This document shows positions 15,999 to 23,917 of a stretch of DNA of 64,000 nucleotides, piece by piece. Below the pieces are notes generated by a model that did not search any database, was not told the DNA's origin, and saw only the letters and a program-made list of their open reading frames with translations. Made by a program: the position numbers and the translations under genes. The DNA is from Desulfovibrio sp. 86 (GTDB taxonomy: Bacteria > Desulfobacterota > Desulfovibrionia > Desulfovibrionales > Desulfovibrionaceae), in NCBI RefSeq assembly GCF_902702915.1, contig NZ_LR738849.1, positions 2,487,001 through 2,551,000 of the forward strand, in the 5' to 3' direction. Positions within the stretch are counted from its first letter, which is position 1; each line of letters starts with the position of its first letter.

Positions 15999-17332
15999 CA
16001 GGAGCCTCCAAAGACATCGTAATGGGTTTTGGCGCGGCGCTGGCCGCCATGCGCGTCCTGTGGCGGACGGAATCCCGTGGCCGCGTAGCGCAGGGCGTCC
16101 GCCGCGTGGCTTGTCCAGTCGTGCAGGGGGCCGGACCCCGCCGCCTGTTGCCCTGGCCGCCATTGCCGCCTGTAGGCCCTGAGGGCCTTGACGCCTCCCG
16201 CGCAAAAAACGGCGTCAAACCAGCAGCGCGGCAGGCGGCGGCGCACGGCGTCAATACCGTCGGCCAGGCTCAGGGACGGAGCCAGGGTAAAGCGGATGCC
16301 AAGCTGGGCCGCGCTTTCCCACCGGCTTTGCCCTGTGCCCAGCTCGCGCACGCGGATATCGTGCGGGGCCAGATGCGTGCCGTAGATAAAGCCCCGCCCC
16401 GCCATGCCAGGTTGGCCGTCCAGCGGCGTTTGCCCGGCCGGGCGCGCCTTTTGGGCCAGCACGCCCGCGTAGTGGGCAAGGCCCTCGCCCGATGCTTCGT
16501 AGTAGTCTACAAAGCGCCACTGGCCCGAAGGTTCCACCTGAAAAAACCAGATGGCCGTGGCGTCGTCCATGCCGAGATCCCAGGCCGTGTGCACGGGCAG
16601 TTCCGGGGCGAAGGGCAGCGGGATGATGCGGCCCTCGCGGTCGGCGGCGTCCATCAGGGGCGCGTAATAGGCCCCGCGCACGGCGGCGGCAAAGGAACAT
16701 TCAAATTCCTGCATGTATTCGGCTTCGTCCATGCTGCGCCGCGCGGCCGCCAGTTCTGTCTGGGGCAGGTAGCCTGTCAGCGAGGCCGGGAACCGGAAGC
16801 GCGACCACAGCCCTTCCGTATCGGCCCCGGCCTGCTGCCAGACATCGTAAAGCAGGTTGTCCGTGCCCTGCGGCGTGCCGCAGAACAGCGCCCGGCCCAG
16901 ACGGTCTGCCAGCATGGGCCGGAAAACCTGCGTCCAGACCTGACGCGGCATGTCGGCGGGTTCGTCCAGCACAAGATCGTCCAGATACAGACCGCGCAGG
17001 GCCGGAGCGTTCTCGGTGCCGAGCAGCCGTATGCGGCCCCCGGTGGGCAAAACGCAGACAAGCTCGCTTTCCAGAAAGCGCGAACCGGGTATGGCTCCGG
17101 CAAAGCGCTTGCAGTAATCCCAGGCCACGGCCTTGGCCTGCCCCTGAAAGGGCGCGGCATAGGCCGCCCGCCAGTCTTCACGGCCAGAGACAAGCGCCTG
17201 CCGGATGAGATCATTGACCGCCGCCACTGTTTTGCCGAAGCGCCTGTGGCAGAGCAGCACGCAGAAGCGCTTGCGCTCCTCGTGAAACTGCCATTGCAGG
17301 GGGCGCGGACTGTAGGGAATGACATGCGGCAT
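15998..17332 (-). CDS. terL: Terminase large subunit
   Basis: A 444-residue DNA-packaging motor. The ATPase domain has a Walker A variant CHRRFGKT (about residue 32) and Walker B LYLDDLVLDEPADM, with FCGTPQGTDNLLYDVW as the coupling region. The nuclease domain carries HTAWDLGMDDATAIWFFQ and, near the end, SHAADALRYAATGF, the usual acidic positions of RNase H-like terminases. ATG at 17332 has AGGAGG upstream; an earlier ATG at 17386 is possible. No canonical small subunit is recognised, but the 94-residue gene upstream occupies its place. Confidence 0.92.
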   Translation of the reverse strand: MPHVIPYSPRPLQWQFHEERKRFCVLLCHRRFGKTVAAVNDLIRQALVSGREDWRAAYAAPFQGQAKAVAWDYCKRFAGAIPGSRFLESELVCVLPTGGRIRLLGTENAPALRGLYLDDLVLDEPADMPRQVWTQVFRPMLADRLGRALFCGTPQGTDNLLYDVWQQAGADTEGLWSRFRFPASLTGYLPQTELAAARRSMDEAEYMQEFECSFAAAVRGAYYAPLMDAADREGRIIPLPFAPELPVHTAWDLGMDDATAIWFFQVEPSGQWRFVDYYEASGEGLAHYAGVLAQKARPAGQTPLDGQPGMAGRGFIYGTHLAPHDIRVRELGTGQSRWESAAQLGIRFTLAPSLSLADGIDAVRRRLPRCWFDAVFCAGGVKALRAYRRQWRPGQQAAGSGPLHDWTSHAADALRYAATGFRPPQDAHGGQRRAKTHYDVFGGS

Positions 17333-17493
17333 GAGCGTTGAAGCCTCCTGTGTGGTCTGGATCAGACGGGCTTTCAAAGGGTTCACATTTCAGTCAGGGC
17401 CAGCCTGCCAGAGAGGGCCGTCAGCCTGGCGTCGCCTGCGAGAGCCGCCTGTCTGGTGTCGCCTGCCAGAGAAGACGCCAGCAGTGTCGCCGG

Positions 17494-17778
17494 TCAGGGG
17501 GCCGCATTGTCTTCTGACAAGGAGCCTTTGCCGGACGATGAACTGGGCGGGCCGCCCCACACCACCACGATCTTGGGAGGTGCATCGGGCGCGTCCACTT
17601 CGCGCAATGAGCGCAAAATGGCGTGCAGTTCCTTTATTTCCTTGACGATATCGATGCTTTTTCCGGCAATTTCAGCCTCGCCCAGTGTGCGCGTCAGCAG
17701 ATCAAGGCGTTGCTCCAGACTGTCCAGCAGGCGCGAGCTTTTCCGCGTTTTTCTGGCGCGAGGGCTTGCGGCGGGCAT
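17494..17778 (-). CDS. Small protein upstream of terL, possible small terminase subunit
   Basis: A 94-residue protein with a basic start, a central coiled coil (LLDSLEQRLDLLTRTLGE) and a Pro/Ser-rich tail (VVVWGGPPSSSSG). Position and size suit a small terminase or an associated protein, but no helix-turn-helix is evident. It shares its start region with the stop of the DUF2730 gene. Confidence 0.55.
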   Translation of the reverse strand: MPAASPRARKTRKSSRLLDSLEQRLDLLTRTLGEAEIAGKSIDIVKEIKELHAILRSLREVDAPDAPPKIVVVWGGPPSSSSGKGSLSEDNAAP

Positions 17779-18197
17779 CAGTGGTTTTCTCCGTCCGCGC
17801 CGACGCCGGACGTGCGTAAAAAAGCGCCTTGCCGGACGGGCGGCATGAGGTGCAGGCGATCCTCCTGCCGTTCCAGACTGTGTTCCAGCCGTTCCAGAAG
17901 CCGATCCAGGCCGGAAATGCGAACATTCAGGGCCTGTATCTCGCCGCGCAGGGTTGAAAGCTCGTTGTGCAGGCCCGCCAGATCGGTATTGTCCGGCGTG
18001 AGGCGCAGGGTTTCTTCCAGGGCGCTGATGCGGCGGCAGGCGGCGGCCTCGCGCCTGGCGTCACGCTGCAGGTGCAGCAGGTACTCGTCCTGTCGCACAA
18101 AGGCGCGGCGCAGGCTCCAGAGCGCCCAGGCAAAAAGCCCCTGAACGCCAAGCACCAGAAGGGATGCGCCGGATGAGGAAAAAATGTCCATGCTCAT
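17778..18197 (-). CDS. DUF2730-family phage membrane-anchored coiled-coil protein
   Basis: A 139-residue protein with one N-terminal membrane segment (LLVLGVQGLFAWALWSL) followed by a long coiled coil ending ERLEHSLERQEDRLHLMPPVR. This layout and position fit the DUF2730 family of Mu-like phages, whose job is unknown but which lies with lysis genes. ATG at 18197 has GGAG six bases upstream. Confidence 0.75.
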   Translation of the reverse strand: MSMDIFSSSGASLLVLGVQGLFAWALWSLRRAFVRQDEYLLHLQRDARREAAACRRISALEETLRLTPDNTDLAGLHNELSTLRGEIQALNVRISGLDRLLERLEHSLERQEDRLHLMPPVRQGAFLRTSGVGADGENH

Positions 18198-18258
18198 GAT
18201 GATCTCCATTGTGCTGCGTATGGGCGTGCGGCGGCCTCATGGGCCGCGCCGCCCTTTG

Positions 18259-18570
18259 TCAGAATCCCATCCCCAGCATGCCCAGAAGCAGGGCCATGAC
18301 CTGATCCAGGGCCGAGGGCGGCAGCTTGTCGGCCCATTTGGCGAAAAACAGCGGCACGATGACCAGCCGCCCCACGACCTCCCAGCAGAACAGCAGGGCC
18401 AGCACCCAGCCGAGAAAGGAGCGCCACAGGCGCATGCGGCTGGCGGGAGCGCCAGAAACCTCAGCCTCGTTGATACGGCTCTGGGCCTCGTTCTGCCGGT
18501 TGCGGTCGGGCACAATCCTGTCCGCCAGGCCCGTGAGGCCGCCAAGAAGTTTGCCAAGCAACATCCACAT
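18259..18570 (-). CDS. Holin, 3-TM type
   Basis: A 103-residue protein with hydrophobic segments at about 47-65 and 88-102 and a possible amphipathic N-terminal one (MWMLLGKLLGGLTGLADRI). The pattern RMRLWRSFLGWVLALLFCWEVVGRLVIVP recalls the GTA-type 3-TM holin family. It would open the inner membrane for the endolysin, whose stop overlaps this start. Confidence 0.75.
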   Translation of the reverse strand: MWMLLGKLLGGLTGLADRIVPDRNRQNEAQSRINEAEVSGAPASRMRLWRSFLGWVLALLFCWEVVGRLVIVPLFFAKWADKLPPSALDQVMALLLGMLGMGF

Positions 18571-19253
18571 CAGCCGTCCTCCCTTTCCAGTTCAGCCAGA
18601 TACTGGTTCAAGGCTTTGACCCGGTTGCGCCAGCCCGCCAGAAACACCTGCATGGAGGGCCGCCGCGCGGCGAGGTCACGGTAGAACGTGTCGCGCAGGC
18701 GCAGGACCTGACGGGCCGCGAACCAGTGTTTGCCGCCCTGTTCCAGCGCCTCGGCCAGTTGGCCCGTGGCTGGCCCCATGACGCCGTCCTCGGCAATGGG
18801 AACGTAGTGATCCAGTTCAGCTTCCCCCACGGTGTTCATGGCCCGCTGCATCTGGCGCACGGCCCGCGCCGGGCCCATGTTCACGGCCCCGTCATACAGG
18901 GTCACGGCCAGGGGCAGGGGAAGGCCGCCGCAGCCGAGCTTGTCCCAGAAGTGTTTCTTGAACAGGGCGGCGGCCTGCGCCCTGGTGCAGGCGCGGATGT
19001 CGTCGCCGTCCACGTCGCCGTCCATGTCCATGTCAAGGCTGGCATAGCCGCACCTTGGGGTGCGCGCGTCGGAGCAGCCGTCACAACTGTGGGCCTGGCG
19101 CAGGCAGTCCTCGCGGGCTTGCCGGGCAAGGTCCTGAACCCAGCGCAGCGAAACGCCGTAATTGGTCAGGCCGCCGGGATCAGCGGGATGGTCGGAAAGG
19201 CCGCCTTCCCATCGGGCGGTGAAGTCGTGGGCTTTTTGAAAAAATGCGGTCAT
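18570..19253 (-). CDS. Endolysin, glycoside hydrolase family 108-like with a Ca-binding-type insert
   Basis: A 227-residue lysozyme-like enzyme. FTARWEGGLSDHPADPGGLTNYGVSL carries the catalytic Glu of the ZliS/GH108 family. VTLYDGAVNMGPARAVRQMQRA and the C-terminal peptidoglycan-binding part (GVMGPATGQLAEAL) follow. An insert with four Cys and the EF-hand-like DMDMDGDVDGDD (about residues 75-86) interrupts the first domain. No signal peptide, so export depends on the holin. ATG at 19253 has GGGAG upstream. It is the first gene after the shared late promoter. Confidence 0.85.
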   Translation of the reverse strand: MTAFFQKAHDFTARWEGGLSDHPADPGGLTNYGVSLRWVQDLARQAREDCLRQAHSCDGCSDARTPRCGYASLDMDMDGDVDGDDIRACTRAQAAALFKKHFWDKLGCGGLPLPLAVTLYDGAVNMGPARAVRQMQRAMNTVGEAELDHYVPIAEDGVMGPATGQLAEALEQGGKHWFAARQVLRLRDTFYRDLAARRPSMQVFLAGWRNRVKALNQYLAELEREDG

Positions 19254-19339
19254 GGCATGTCTCCCGGTCATGATGGCTGTGAGCGTTGCGCCTCCAGCAT
19301 CGGCGGCGTGGGTACAACATGCCAAAAAGGCGGCTCAGC

Positions 19340-19402
19340 GTAAGACTGAACGGGTTCAGCACCGCTATTTCACCGATTGGCGCGGGTCAGAACTGTTCAG
19401 AC
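19340..19402 (-). promoter_or_regulatory. Candidate late promoter and activator site
   Basis: On the minus strand, between the mor terminator and the endolysin, lies the palindrome CTGAACCCGTTCAG (19346-19359), with a second, weaker one, CTGAACAGTTCTGA, at 19387-19400. The 31 bases 19340-19370 are identical to 36600-36630 before an unlinked gene. No good -35 box is seen, as expected for an activator-dependent promoter. The Mor-like protein is the obvious candidate activator. Confidence 0.65.
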
Positions 19403-19427
19403 CCCCCTTTCAGGTCAAAAATGGAAT

Positions 19428-19456
19428 TAAAAAAGCCCGCAATTTCGCGGGCTTAT
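19428..19456 (-). terminator. Intrinsic terminator after the mor-like gene
   Basis: On the minus strand, GCCCGC-GAAATT-GCGGGC is followed by TTTTTTAATT. It separates the activator operon from the late operon, so the latter needs its own promoter. Confidence 0.85.
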
Positions 19457-19493
19457 AAATATTTTTACCTGTGTAGTTTGTCTTTTTTGCTAT

Positions 19494-20144
19494 TTATTGC
19501 AGGTGGTTATCCTGATTTTCCTTTTGCGGACCCATCTCCTTGAACTCGTGGAGCAAATAGCCCTGCGCCGGAGCGGAGGCCACTTTTTTGAGGATTTTCC
19601 AGACCTGACGGTCGGACAACCCGTGCCGCCGGGCCAGGCAGGACACGGCAGCGGTGCTGCTTTTGCCCTGCGCGGTATGGCGGGAAAAGGTCTCAATGAT
19701 CTCCTGCTGGCGCAGTTTTGTGAGCACGGAAGAACAGCGCGGCACATACAGCGGGGTTCCGCCAAAGGCTGTCACCAGTTTGGCCGCGCAGCGTTTTCCC
19801 AAACGACGACACAGGGGGTGGTGGCGATCGGCGGGCAGGACGGCGGGCACACGGATGGTCTGCCCGCCATAGGTATCGAGCAGCCGCCAGAGGTCGTCTA
19901 GCCGCCCGTTTTTCTGCCCGCCCAGAGCGTGCCATATTTGCCGCATGTTTTCGGGCAGATGCTCCAGCAGTTGCTGCCAGCGTTTTTTCTGATCCGCCTT
20001 TTGCAATGCCTGTCCCCAGGCCCGACGCCCGCCCGAGGCCGTTGGCCGCTGCGTTTTGCCAGGGGGCGGGGACGCGGCGTTGGCAGTGCTGGCTGCGGGA
20101 TGCACGCGGGCAGGGGCCGTGCCGCATGCACTACTGGCGTACAT
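19494..20144 (-). CDS. Mor-family transcription activator
   Basis: A 216-residue protein. The C-terminal half has the Mor/C activator pattern: LLDTYGGQTIRVPAVLPADR, a dimerisation part, then VSCLARRHGLSDRQVWKILKK as the helix-turn-helix. Mor proteins switch on later operons of Mu-like phages. The first 50 residues are low complexity. ATG at 20144 has AGAGG seven bases upstream and overlaps the preceding gene. Probable role: activator of the late operon at 19253 and of the gene at 36696. Confidence 0.8.
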   Translation of the reverse strand: MYASSACGTAPARVHPAASTANAASPPPGKTQRPTASGGRRAWGQALQKADQKKRWQQLLEHLPENMRQIWHALGGQKNGRLDDLWRLLDTYGGQTIRVPAVLPADRHHPLCRRLGKRCAAKLVTAFGGTPLYVPRCSSVLTKLRQQEIIETFSRHTAQGKSSTAAVSCLARRHGLSDRQVWKILKKVASAPAQGYLLHEFKEMGPQKENQDNHLQ

Positions 20145-20511
20145 GACGAGCCTCTTGAACCCGCCGCGCGGTTCCGTCAGCGGCCGCCCTGTGCGGACTG
20201 TCCACGCTGAGCGAAGTATCCACGCTGTACGAAGCATCCGGCCAGAGCGGATTATCCGGCCTGTACGAAGCATCCGGCCTGCACGAAGTCTCCGTGGCGG
20301 GCGGGTATGCGGCCAGCCGCGACGTGTCGGGCGTGGGCGTGCCTGAGGGCAAGCGCAACGGGCAGAGCGCCGCATCGTCCATGCAGCGGACAAGCAGGCG
20401 CAGGTGGTCGCCCAACAGGCGCAGCACAGGCTTTTGGGAGGGGAGGGCGTTGTTTTGCAAAATGTCCAGCACAGCGCTTATGGTTTCGATGTTGTTATTA
20501 AGTTCTGACAT
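20131..20511 (-). CDS. First gene of the early/regulatory operon, unknown
   Basis: A 126-residue protein. The first 50 residues are helical (ISAVLDILQNNALPSQKPVLRLLGDHLRLLVRCMDDA). The rest is a Pro/Ser/Asp low-complexity stretch with repeated PDASY-like units. ATG at 20511 has GGGAG six bases upstream. It overlaps the mor-like gene and is transcribed away from the repressor. No family recognised. Confidence 0.6.
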   Translation of the reverse strand: MSELNNNIETISAVLDILQNNALPSQKPVLRLLGDHLRLLVRCMDDAALCPLRLPSGTPTPDTSRLAAYPPATETSCRPDASYRPDNPLWPDASYSVDTSLSVDSPHRAAADGTARRVQEARHVRQ

Positions 20512-20595
20512 GCTATGCTCCCTGAAGTGAAAATGGAGTGTCGTGCGTATGGGAAGATTTATAATTTTTTGTTTTAACGGGCAAGGGAAAAGTTT

Positions 20596-20792
20596 TTAAT
20601 TAAAAGAAAAGATTTATCATGCCGTTATTCAAGTATGTTATGATATAACGAACCAGAATTCTGGGCAAAAATCCTAGCGCTTCGCTGTAGTTTTGCGCAG
20701 TTTTAAAAGAAAAGATTGTAAATTTGAGAAAAAGTGATTATGGTCAGGGCGGGAGAATAAAACCTTTCAAGACTTTTTAAAGAAAAGTTTTA
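20596..20792. promoter_or_regulatory. Intergenic operator region with three direct repeats
   Basis: Between the divergent repressor and mor operon lie three copies of a TTAAAAGAAAAGATT-like sequence (20600-20616, 20703-20717, 20776-20790). A palindrome GTTAT-GAT-ATAAC lies at about 20638-20650. The region is far AT-richer than its surroundings. Likely binding sites for the S24 repressor and overlapping divergent promoters. Confidence 0.6.
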
Positions 20793-20821
20793 AACCGGTA
20801 TCCTTTGCCGATGGAATCGCC

Positions 20822-21493
20822 ATGAAAACAGCAGCAGGAGTGAGTTTGTCCAGAATTTTCGCGCAGCGTTTGCGCCAGCGGCGCGAGGCCCTTGGCCTGC
20901 ACAAGCAGGATATGGCCAACAAGGTGGGGGTAAGCCTGACCACCATTCAGCAATACGAAAAGGGGCAGATGCCCAAGGGCGAGTTTGCGGTGCGCCTGGC
21001 CGAGGCGCTGGACTGTTCCCTTGACTGGCTGCTGGCTGGCAAGGAGGCCGTTGACGACGGCGGCACAGGCGAGGCCAGGCTGGTCATGGTTCCCATGGTG
21101 GAGGCCAGGCTTTCTGCTGGCAGGGGCAGCTTTGAAACGGGCGGCGAAGTGCTGCGGCACTATGCCTTTCGCTGGGATTTTCTCCGCCGCAAGGGCAACC
21201 CTTCGCAGATGGTTCTTCTGCGCGTTTCAGGCGACAGCATGCAGCCGCAGATCATGCATAATGACGTTGTGCTCATAGATCAGGGACAGCGTGACCCCGT
21301 GCCGGGCCGCATCTACGCGGTGGGCGTGGAAGACATGGTGTACCTCAAGGTGGTCAACGCCATGCCGGGCAGGCTCATTCTGACCAGCTTCAATCCCGAC
21401 TACGCGCCCATAGAGGCGGACACCGGCGAGCAGTTGGCGGATCTTGTGCGCGTTATAGGGCGCGCCGTGTGGGTGGGGCGGGAACTGGACTGA
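20822..21493 (+). CDS. CI/LexA-like repressor with S24 peptidase domain
   Basis: A 223-residue regulator. Residues 10-65 form an HTH_XRE domain (LRQRREALGLHKQDMANKVGVSLTTIQQYEKGQ). The C-terminus is an S24 self-cleavage domain with the nucleophile in RVSGDSMQP (about residue 140) and the lysine in MVYLKVV (about 178). The cleavage site is likely the Ala-Gly in RLSAGRG. It would hold the operon silent until RecA-stimulated cleavage after DNA damage. It is divergent from the mor operon. No integrase gene follows. Confidence 0.9.
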   Translation: MKTAAGVSLSRIFAQRLRQRREALGLHKQDMANKVGVSLTTIQQYEKGQMPKGEFAVRLAEALDCSLDWLLAGKEAVDDGGTGEARLVMVPMVEARLSAGRGSFETGGEVLRHYAFRWDFLRRKGNPSQMVLLRVSGDSMQPQIMHNDVVLIDQGQRDPVPGRIYAVGVEDMVYLKVVNAMPGRLILTSFNPDYAPIEADTGEQLADLVRVIGRAVWVGRELD

Positions 21494-21849
21494 GCGGCTC
21501 TGGTCGGAACGGTACTGGACGGTACGGGGCAGGAGCAGCCGGGCGGGCCTTTTGGCCGCATCTTTTCGGCCATGTCTTTTGCGGCCATGTCTTTTGCGGT
21601 CTGACCATTTATGGCAAGCCCATACGCAAAAAGCCGCATGGCGGCCTTGGTACAGTGTGCTGCGTAGTGGTGGCGCGCTGGCTTGATGCCGTCCCGGCCT
21701 TTGGGCCAGAGCATTTTTCTTTCGAAATTGCCCTGGCCACTGCGCGGGCAGGTGTCAGCAGTGAAGCCTGTGCGCAGCTGCGGGCAAAGGCTGCGCGAAG
21801 ACGGCACCGTTAGTTATGTGCGCGGTTACGTGCCGGAGCAAGCGTCCCG

Positions 21850-21892
21850 TAAACTTTGAGAATATGTATTCACAAAGGTAATCTGCTCTAGG
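21850..21892 (+). repeat. Palindromic repeat family D, diverged copy
   Basis: AAACTTTGAGAATATGTATTC followed by a degenerate second arm and AATCTGCTCTA, as at 36249 and 46647. The TAG in its end supplies the stop codon of the Lar-like gene on the minus strand. The rest of 21494-21887 holds no supported gene. Confidence 0.7.
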
Positions 21893-22145
21893 GCTTGAGG
21901 GGCGGGCGCGGGTTCGCCACTGGCGCGGGGGTGGCGTCCACTTCATTGGCGCTGGCCAGGTTGCGGTTCCACGCCCGGATGGCTGCCCCCTGCGAGACGG
22001 ACCATTGCTGTGAGGTCTGTCCACATGAGCAAACCACCCGCCAGACTTCCTGCCGCCGTCCTGGCGGCAACATGGATTCCAGAAAAACATTAGTGCCGCC
22101 GCAAACCAGACAAGGGCGAATCGTGTGTGGGTCAAGCTCTTTCAT
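21888..22145 (-). CDS. Lar-like zinc-ribbon protein
   Basis: An 85-residue protein with CLVCGG near the start, CSCG about 30 residues later and QGAAIRAWNRN after it, the pattern of the Lar restriction-alleviation family that relieves type I restriction for phage DNA. A Pro-rich tail follows. The ATG at 22145 has a weak ribosome site; ATG at 22157 is equally possible. It may be a leftover early gene of the virus-like element. Whether it has anti-restriction activity is not shown. Confidence 0.65.
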   Translation of the reverse strand: MKELDPHTIRPCLVCGGTNVFLESMLPPGRRQEVWRVVCSCGQTSQQWSVSQGAAIRAWNRNLASANEVDATPAPVANPRPPLKP

Positions 22146-22230
22146 GCCCGGCAGCATAGCAGCTTTGGAACGTGTCCACAAGAAGTACGTGACGGCAGTT
22201 CGCCGAAAGCCCTTGACGGGCGCACGTCTT

Positions 22231-22386
22231 CCCAAGGAAGTACTGATTACAAAGCCTCCTGGAAACGCGCAGGTATTTCGTTTGGCAAGGCGCGATCTTT
22301 TTTTGAAGCAGGAGTGGACTCTTCCGTCCTTGACTGTTTCAAAAAAAGTGAAGCAAGTCCGCCAAACGAAATAAATCAGCGTTTCC
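22231..22386 (-). repeat. Dispersed long-hairpin repeat, family B
   Basis: Full copy of the element at 11837, in minus orientation, between the Lar-like gene and the first BOF gene. Confidence 0.88.
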
Positions 22387-22479
22387 CTAACGCTTTGCTG
22401 ACGCCCCGTGGCGCAGGTTGTATCCGCGTGGCGCATCATGCGCCCCTGCAGCATGATAAACAAAATTTCTGGAGGACTT

Positions 22480-22911
22480 ATGCGTTATCTTCTCGTTCTG
22501 ATTGTGGCTGCCGCCATTGCCCTGCCTGTTCAGGCGGCCAATGCCGCTGGAAACACCGCCTCTGTGGGCGACTCCCAGGGCGTTGCGGCCCCGACGCCCC
22601 GCAAGGCCCCGCACGGACAAAAGCAGTCCGTGGCAAAGCTGCAGGAAGTGGATACCATTGCCAAGGCCTTGACGGCTCCCAATAAAAGCCCGGCCACCAT
22701 CGTGGGCAACATTGTGGAGAAGGTTGCGGGCAAAAAGAACCACTATATTGTGGACGACGGCACCGGTCGCATGACGGTGGCCATCGGCCCCAAGGCCCTC
22801 AAGGGTATGAATCTGACCCCCGACATGAAGGTCAGCCTCAAGGGCAGAATCAGGGCTGCCGCTGGCAAGGCCCCTGTCATGGGCGTCAGGGCCGTCACCA
22901 TTATCAAGTAA
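22480..22911 (+). CDS. Periplasmic BOF (YgiW/YdeI-type OB-fold) protein 1
   Basis: A 143-residue protein with a signal peptide (MRYLLVLIVAAAIALPVQA) and a bacterial OB-fold domain: PATIVGNIVEKVAGKKNHYIVDDGTGRMTVAIG...VSLKGRI. BOF proteins are small periplasmic stress proteins; YgiW/VisP is encoded next to qseBC in enterobacteria. ATG at 22480 has GGAGG five bases upstream. The signal cleavage site is probably around ANA-AG. It is the first of three paralogues before a two-component pair. Confidence 0.85.
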   Translation: MRYLLVLIVAAAIALPVQAANAAGNTASVGDSQGVAAPTPRKAPHGQKQSVAKLQEVDTIAKALTAPNKSPATIVGNIVEKVAGKKNHYIVDDGTGRMTVAIGPKALKGMNLTPDMKVSLKGRIRAAAGKAPVMGVRAVTIIK

Positions 22912-23498
22912 ATTTTTTTCTGTCCCGTGGCGGACGGGAAGCCTCATGCCCTGCGGTCCGCTTTATGCCGCAGGGCCTGCAAATTTCGGCTTGGCATCGC
23001 GTGGTCTGTTTTTGATGGCTTTTGAGCTGTCCCACATGAAAAGCCGCGCAATTGTCTTGCGCTAAACCGTAAAAAAATCCACGCTGAAAAATGATGCTGG
23101 CCATTTGCCGCAAGCAGGCATGCGGGCCACGATCCGGTTACAAGGGCCATATACAGGCCATGTACAGGCCAGGCACACGGCCCAAGGGGCAAGCGCCAGC
23201 GGTACCGCCCGCGAGGCGGCCCTGGGTTCTGCTGCGACGCCCCTGCGGCCTGACCTGCGGCCTGGCCTCGCAAGCGGCCCTGCAATCGGTTTGCCAATGG
23301 CTCCGTGCTCGGCACTGCCGGACAAACCCGGACAAACCCGGACAGGCCCGGATAAGCCCGAACGGGCTGGACAGGCCCGGATAAGCCAGCCAGGCCGCGC
23401 ACCTTCACAGCTCCCAAAATCAAGGATAACAGCTACCGCATGAAGGACTTCAGAACAGCGAGCCGAAAAGCGGAAGCACAACATATAGGATTACTGCC
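22912..23498. other. Intergenic region with hairpin and tandem short repeats
   Basis: A hairpin CCCTGCGG/CCGCAGGG at about 22949-22976 without a T-run could be a weak terminator. From about 23130 onward there are degenerate repeats of GGCC/AGGCC words and, at about 23320-23400, repeated CCCGGACAAA and CCCGGATAAG units. Frames crossing it have no ribosome site or familiar sequence, so no gene is called. Confidence 0.6.
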
Positions 23499-23864
23499 AT
23501 GCGTATAGCACTGTTATTGATGTTGCTCCTTCTGTCCGTACCGGCCCACGCGGCCTTTCAGGGCTCTGGCGGCTTCAAGGGTCCCACTGTGGGCGTTGAA
23601 ATCACCTCCGTCAAACAGGCGCTGGAAGGCGCGGACGAGGCCCCGGTGCTGCTTACCGGCGCCATTATCGGCCGCAAGGCAGGCAGTGATGACAACTACA
23701 TCTTCAGGGACGCCACGGGTGAAATAACCGTGGATATAGATCATACTGTCTTTGGCGGCCGCACCGTCACCCCTGAAAATACCGTGAAGCTCTCCGGAAA
23801 AGTGGACAAGGACCTGCTGGAACCTGCCAAGGTTGACGTCAAGGTTCTGAAAATTCTGAACTGA
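23499..23864 (+). CDS. Periplasmic BOF (YgiW-type) protein 2
   Basis: A 121-residue protein with a signal peptide (MRIALLLMLLLLSVPAHA) and the classic YgiW layout: GPTVGVEITSVKQALEGADEAPVLLTGAIIG, then NYIFRDATGEITVDIDHTVFGG and VKLSGKVD. It is the closest of the three to enterobacterial YgiW. The ligand is unknown; periplasmic. Confidence 0.9.
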   Translation: MRIALLLMLLLLSVPAHAAFQGSGGFKGPTVGVEITSVKQALEGADEAPVLLTGAIIGRKAGSDDNYIFRDATGEITVDIDHTVFGGRTVTPENTVKLSGKVDKDLLEPAKVDVKVLKILN

Positions 23865-23917
23865 TTGTGCTGCGCGGCCGTGTGTGCATCTGGCCGCGCG
23901 CTCTATGGAGACTGCGT

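Noticed and set aside
16022-17341. Long plus-strand frame opposite the terminase gene
   Set aside because: The minus strand has Walker motifs and the nuclease pattern, and the plus frame has none.
2030-21500. A tRNA or direct-repeat attachment site flanking the virus-like cluster
   Set aside because: No tRNA and no convincing flanking direct repeat was seen near either end, although a systematic search was not possible by eye.
23130-23400. Possible CRISPR-like array in the gap after the first BOF gene
   Set aside because: The repeats are short, degenerate and directly adjacent; there are no regular spacers or cas genes.
22944-23423. Minus-strand open frame of about 159 codons between the first and second BOF genes
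   Set aside because: It runs through tandem GGCC-type repeats and has biased, low-complexity translation; no ribosome site.
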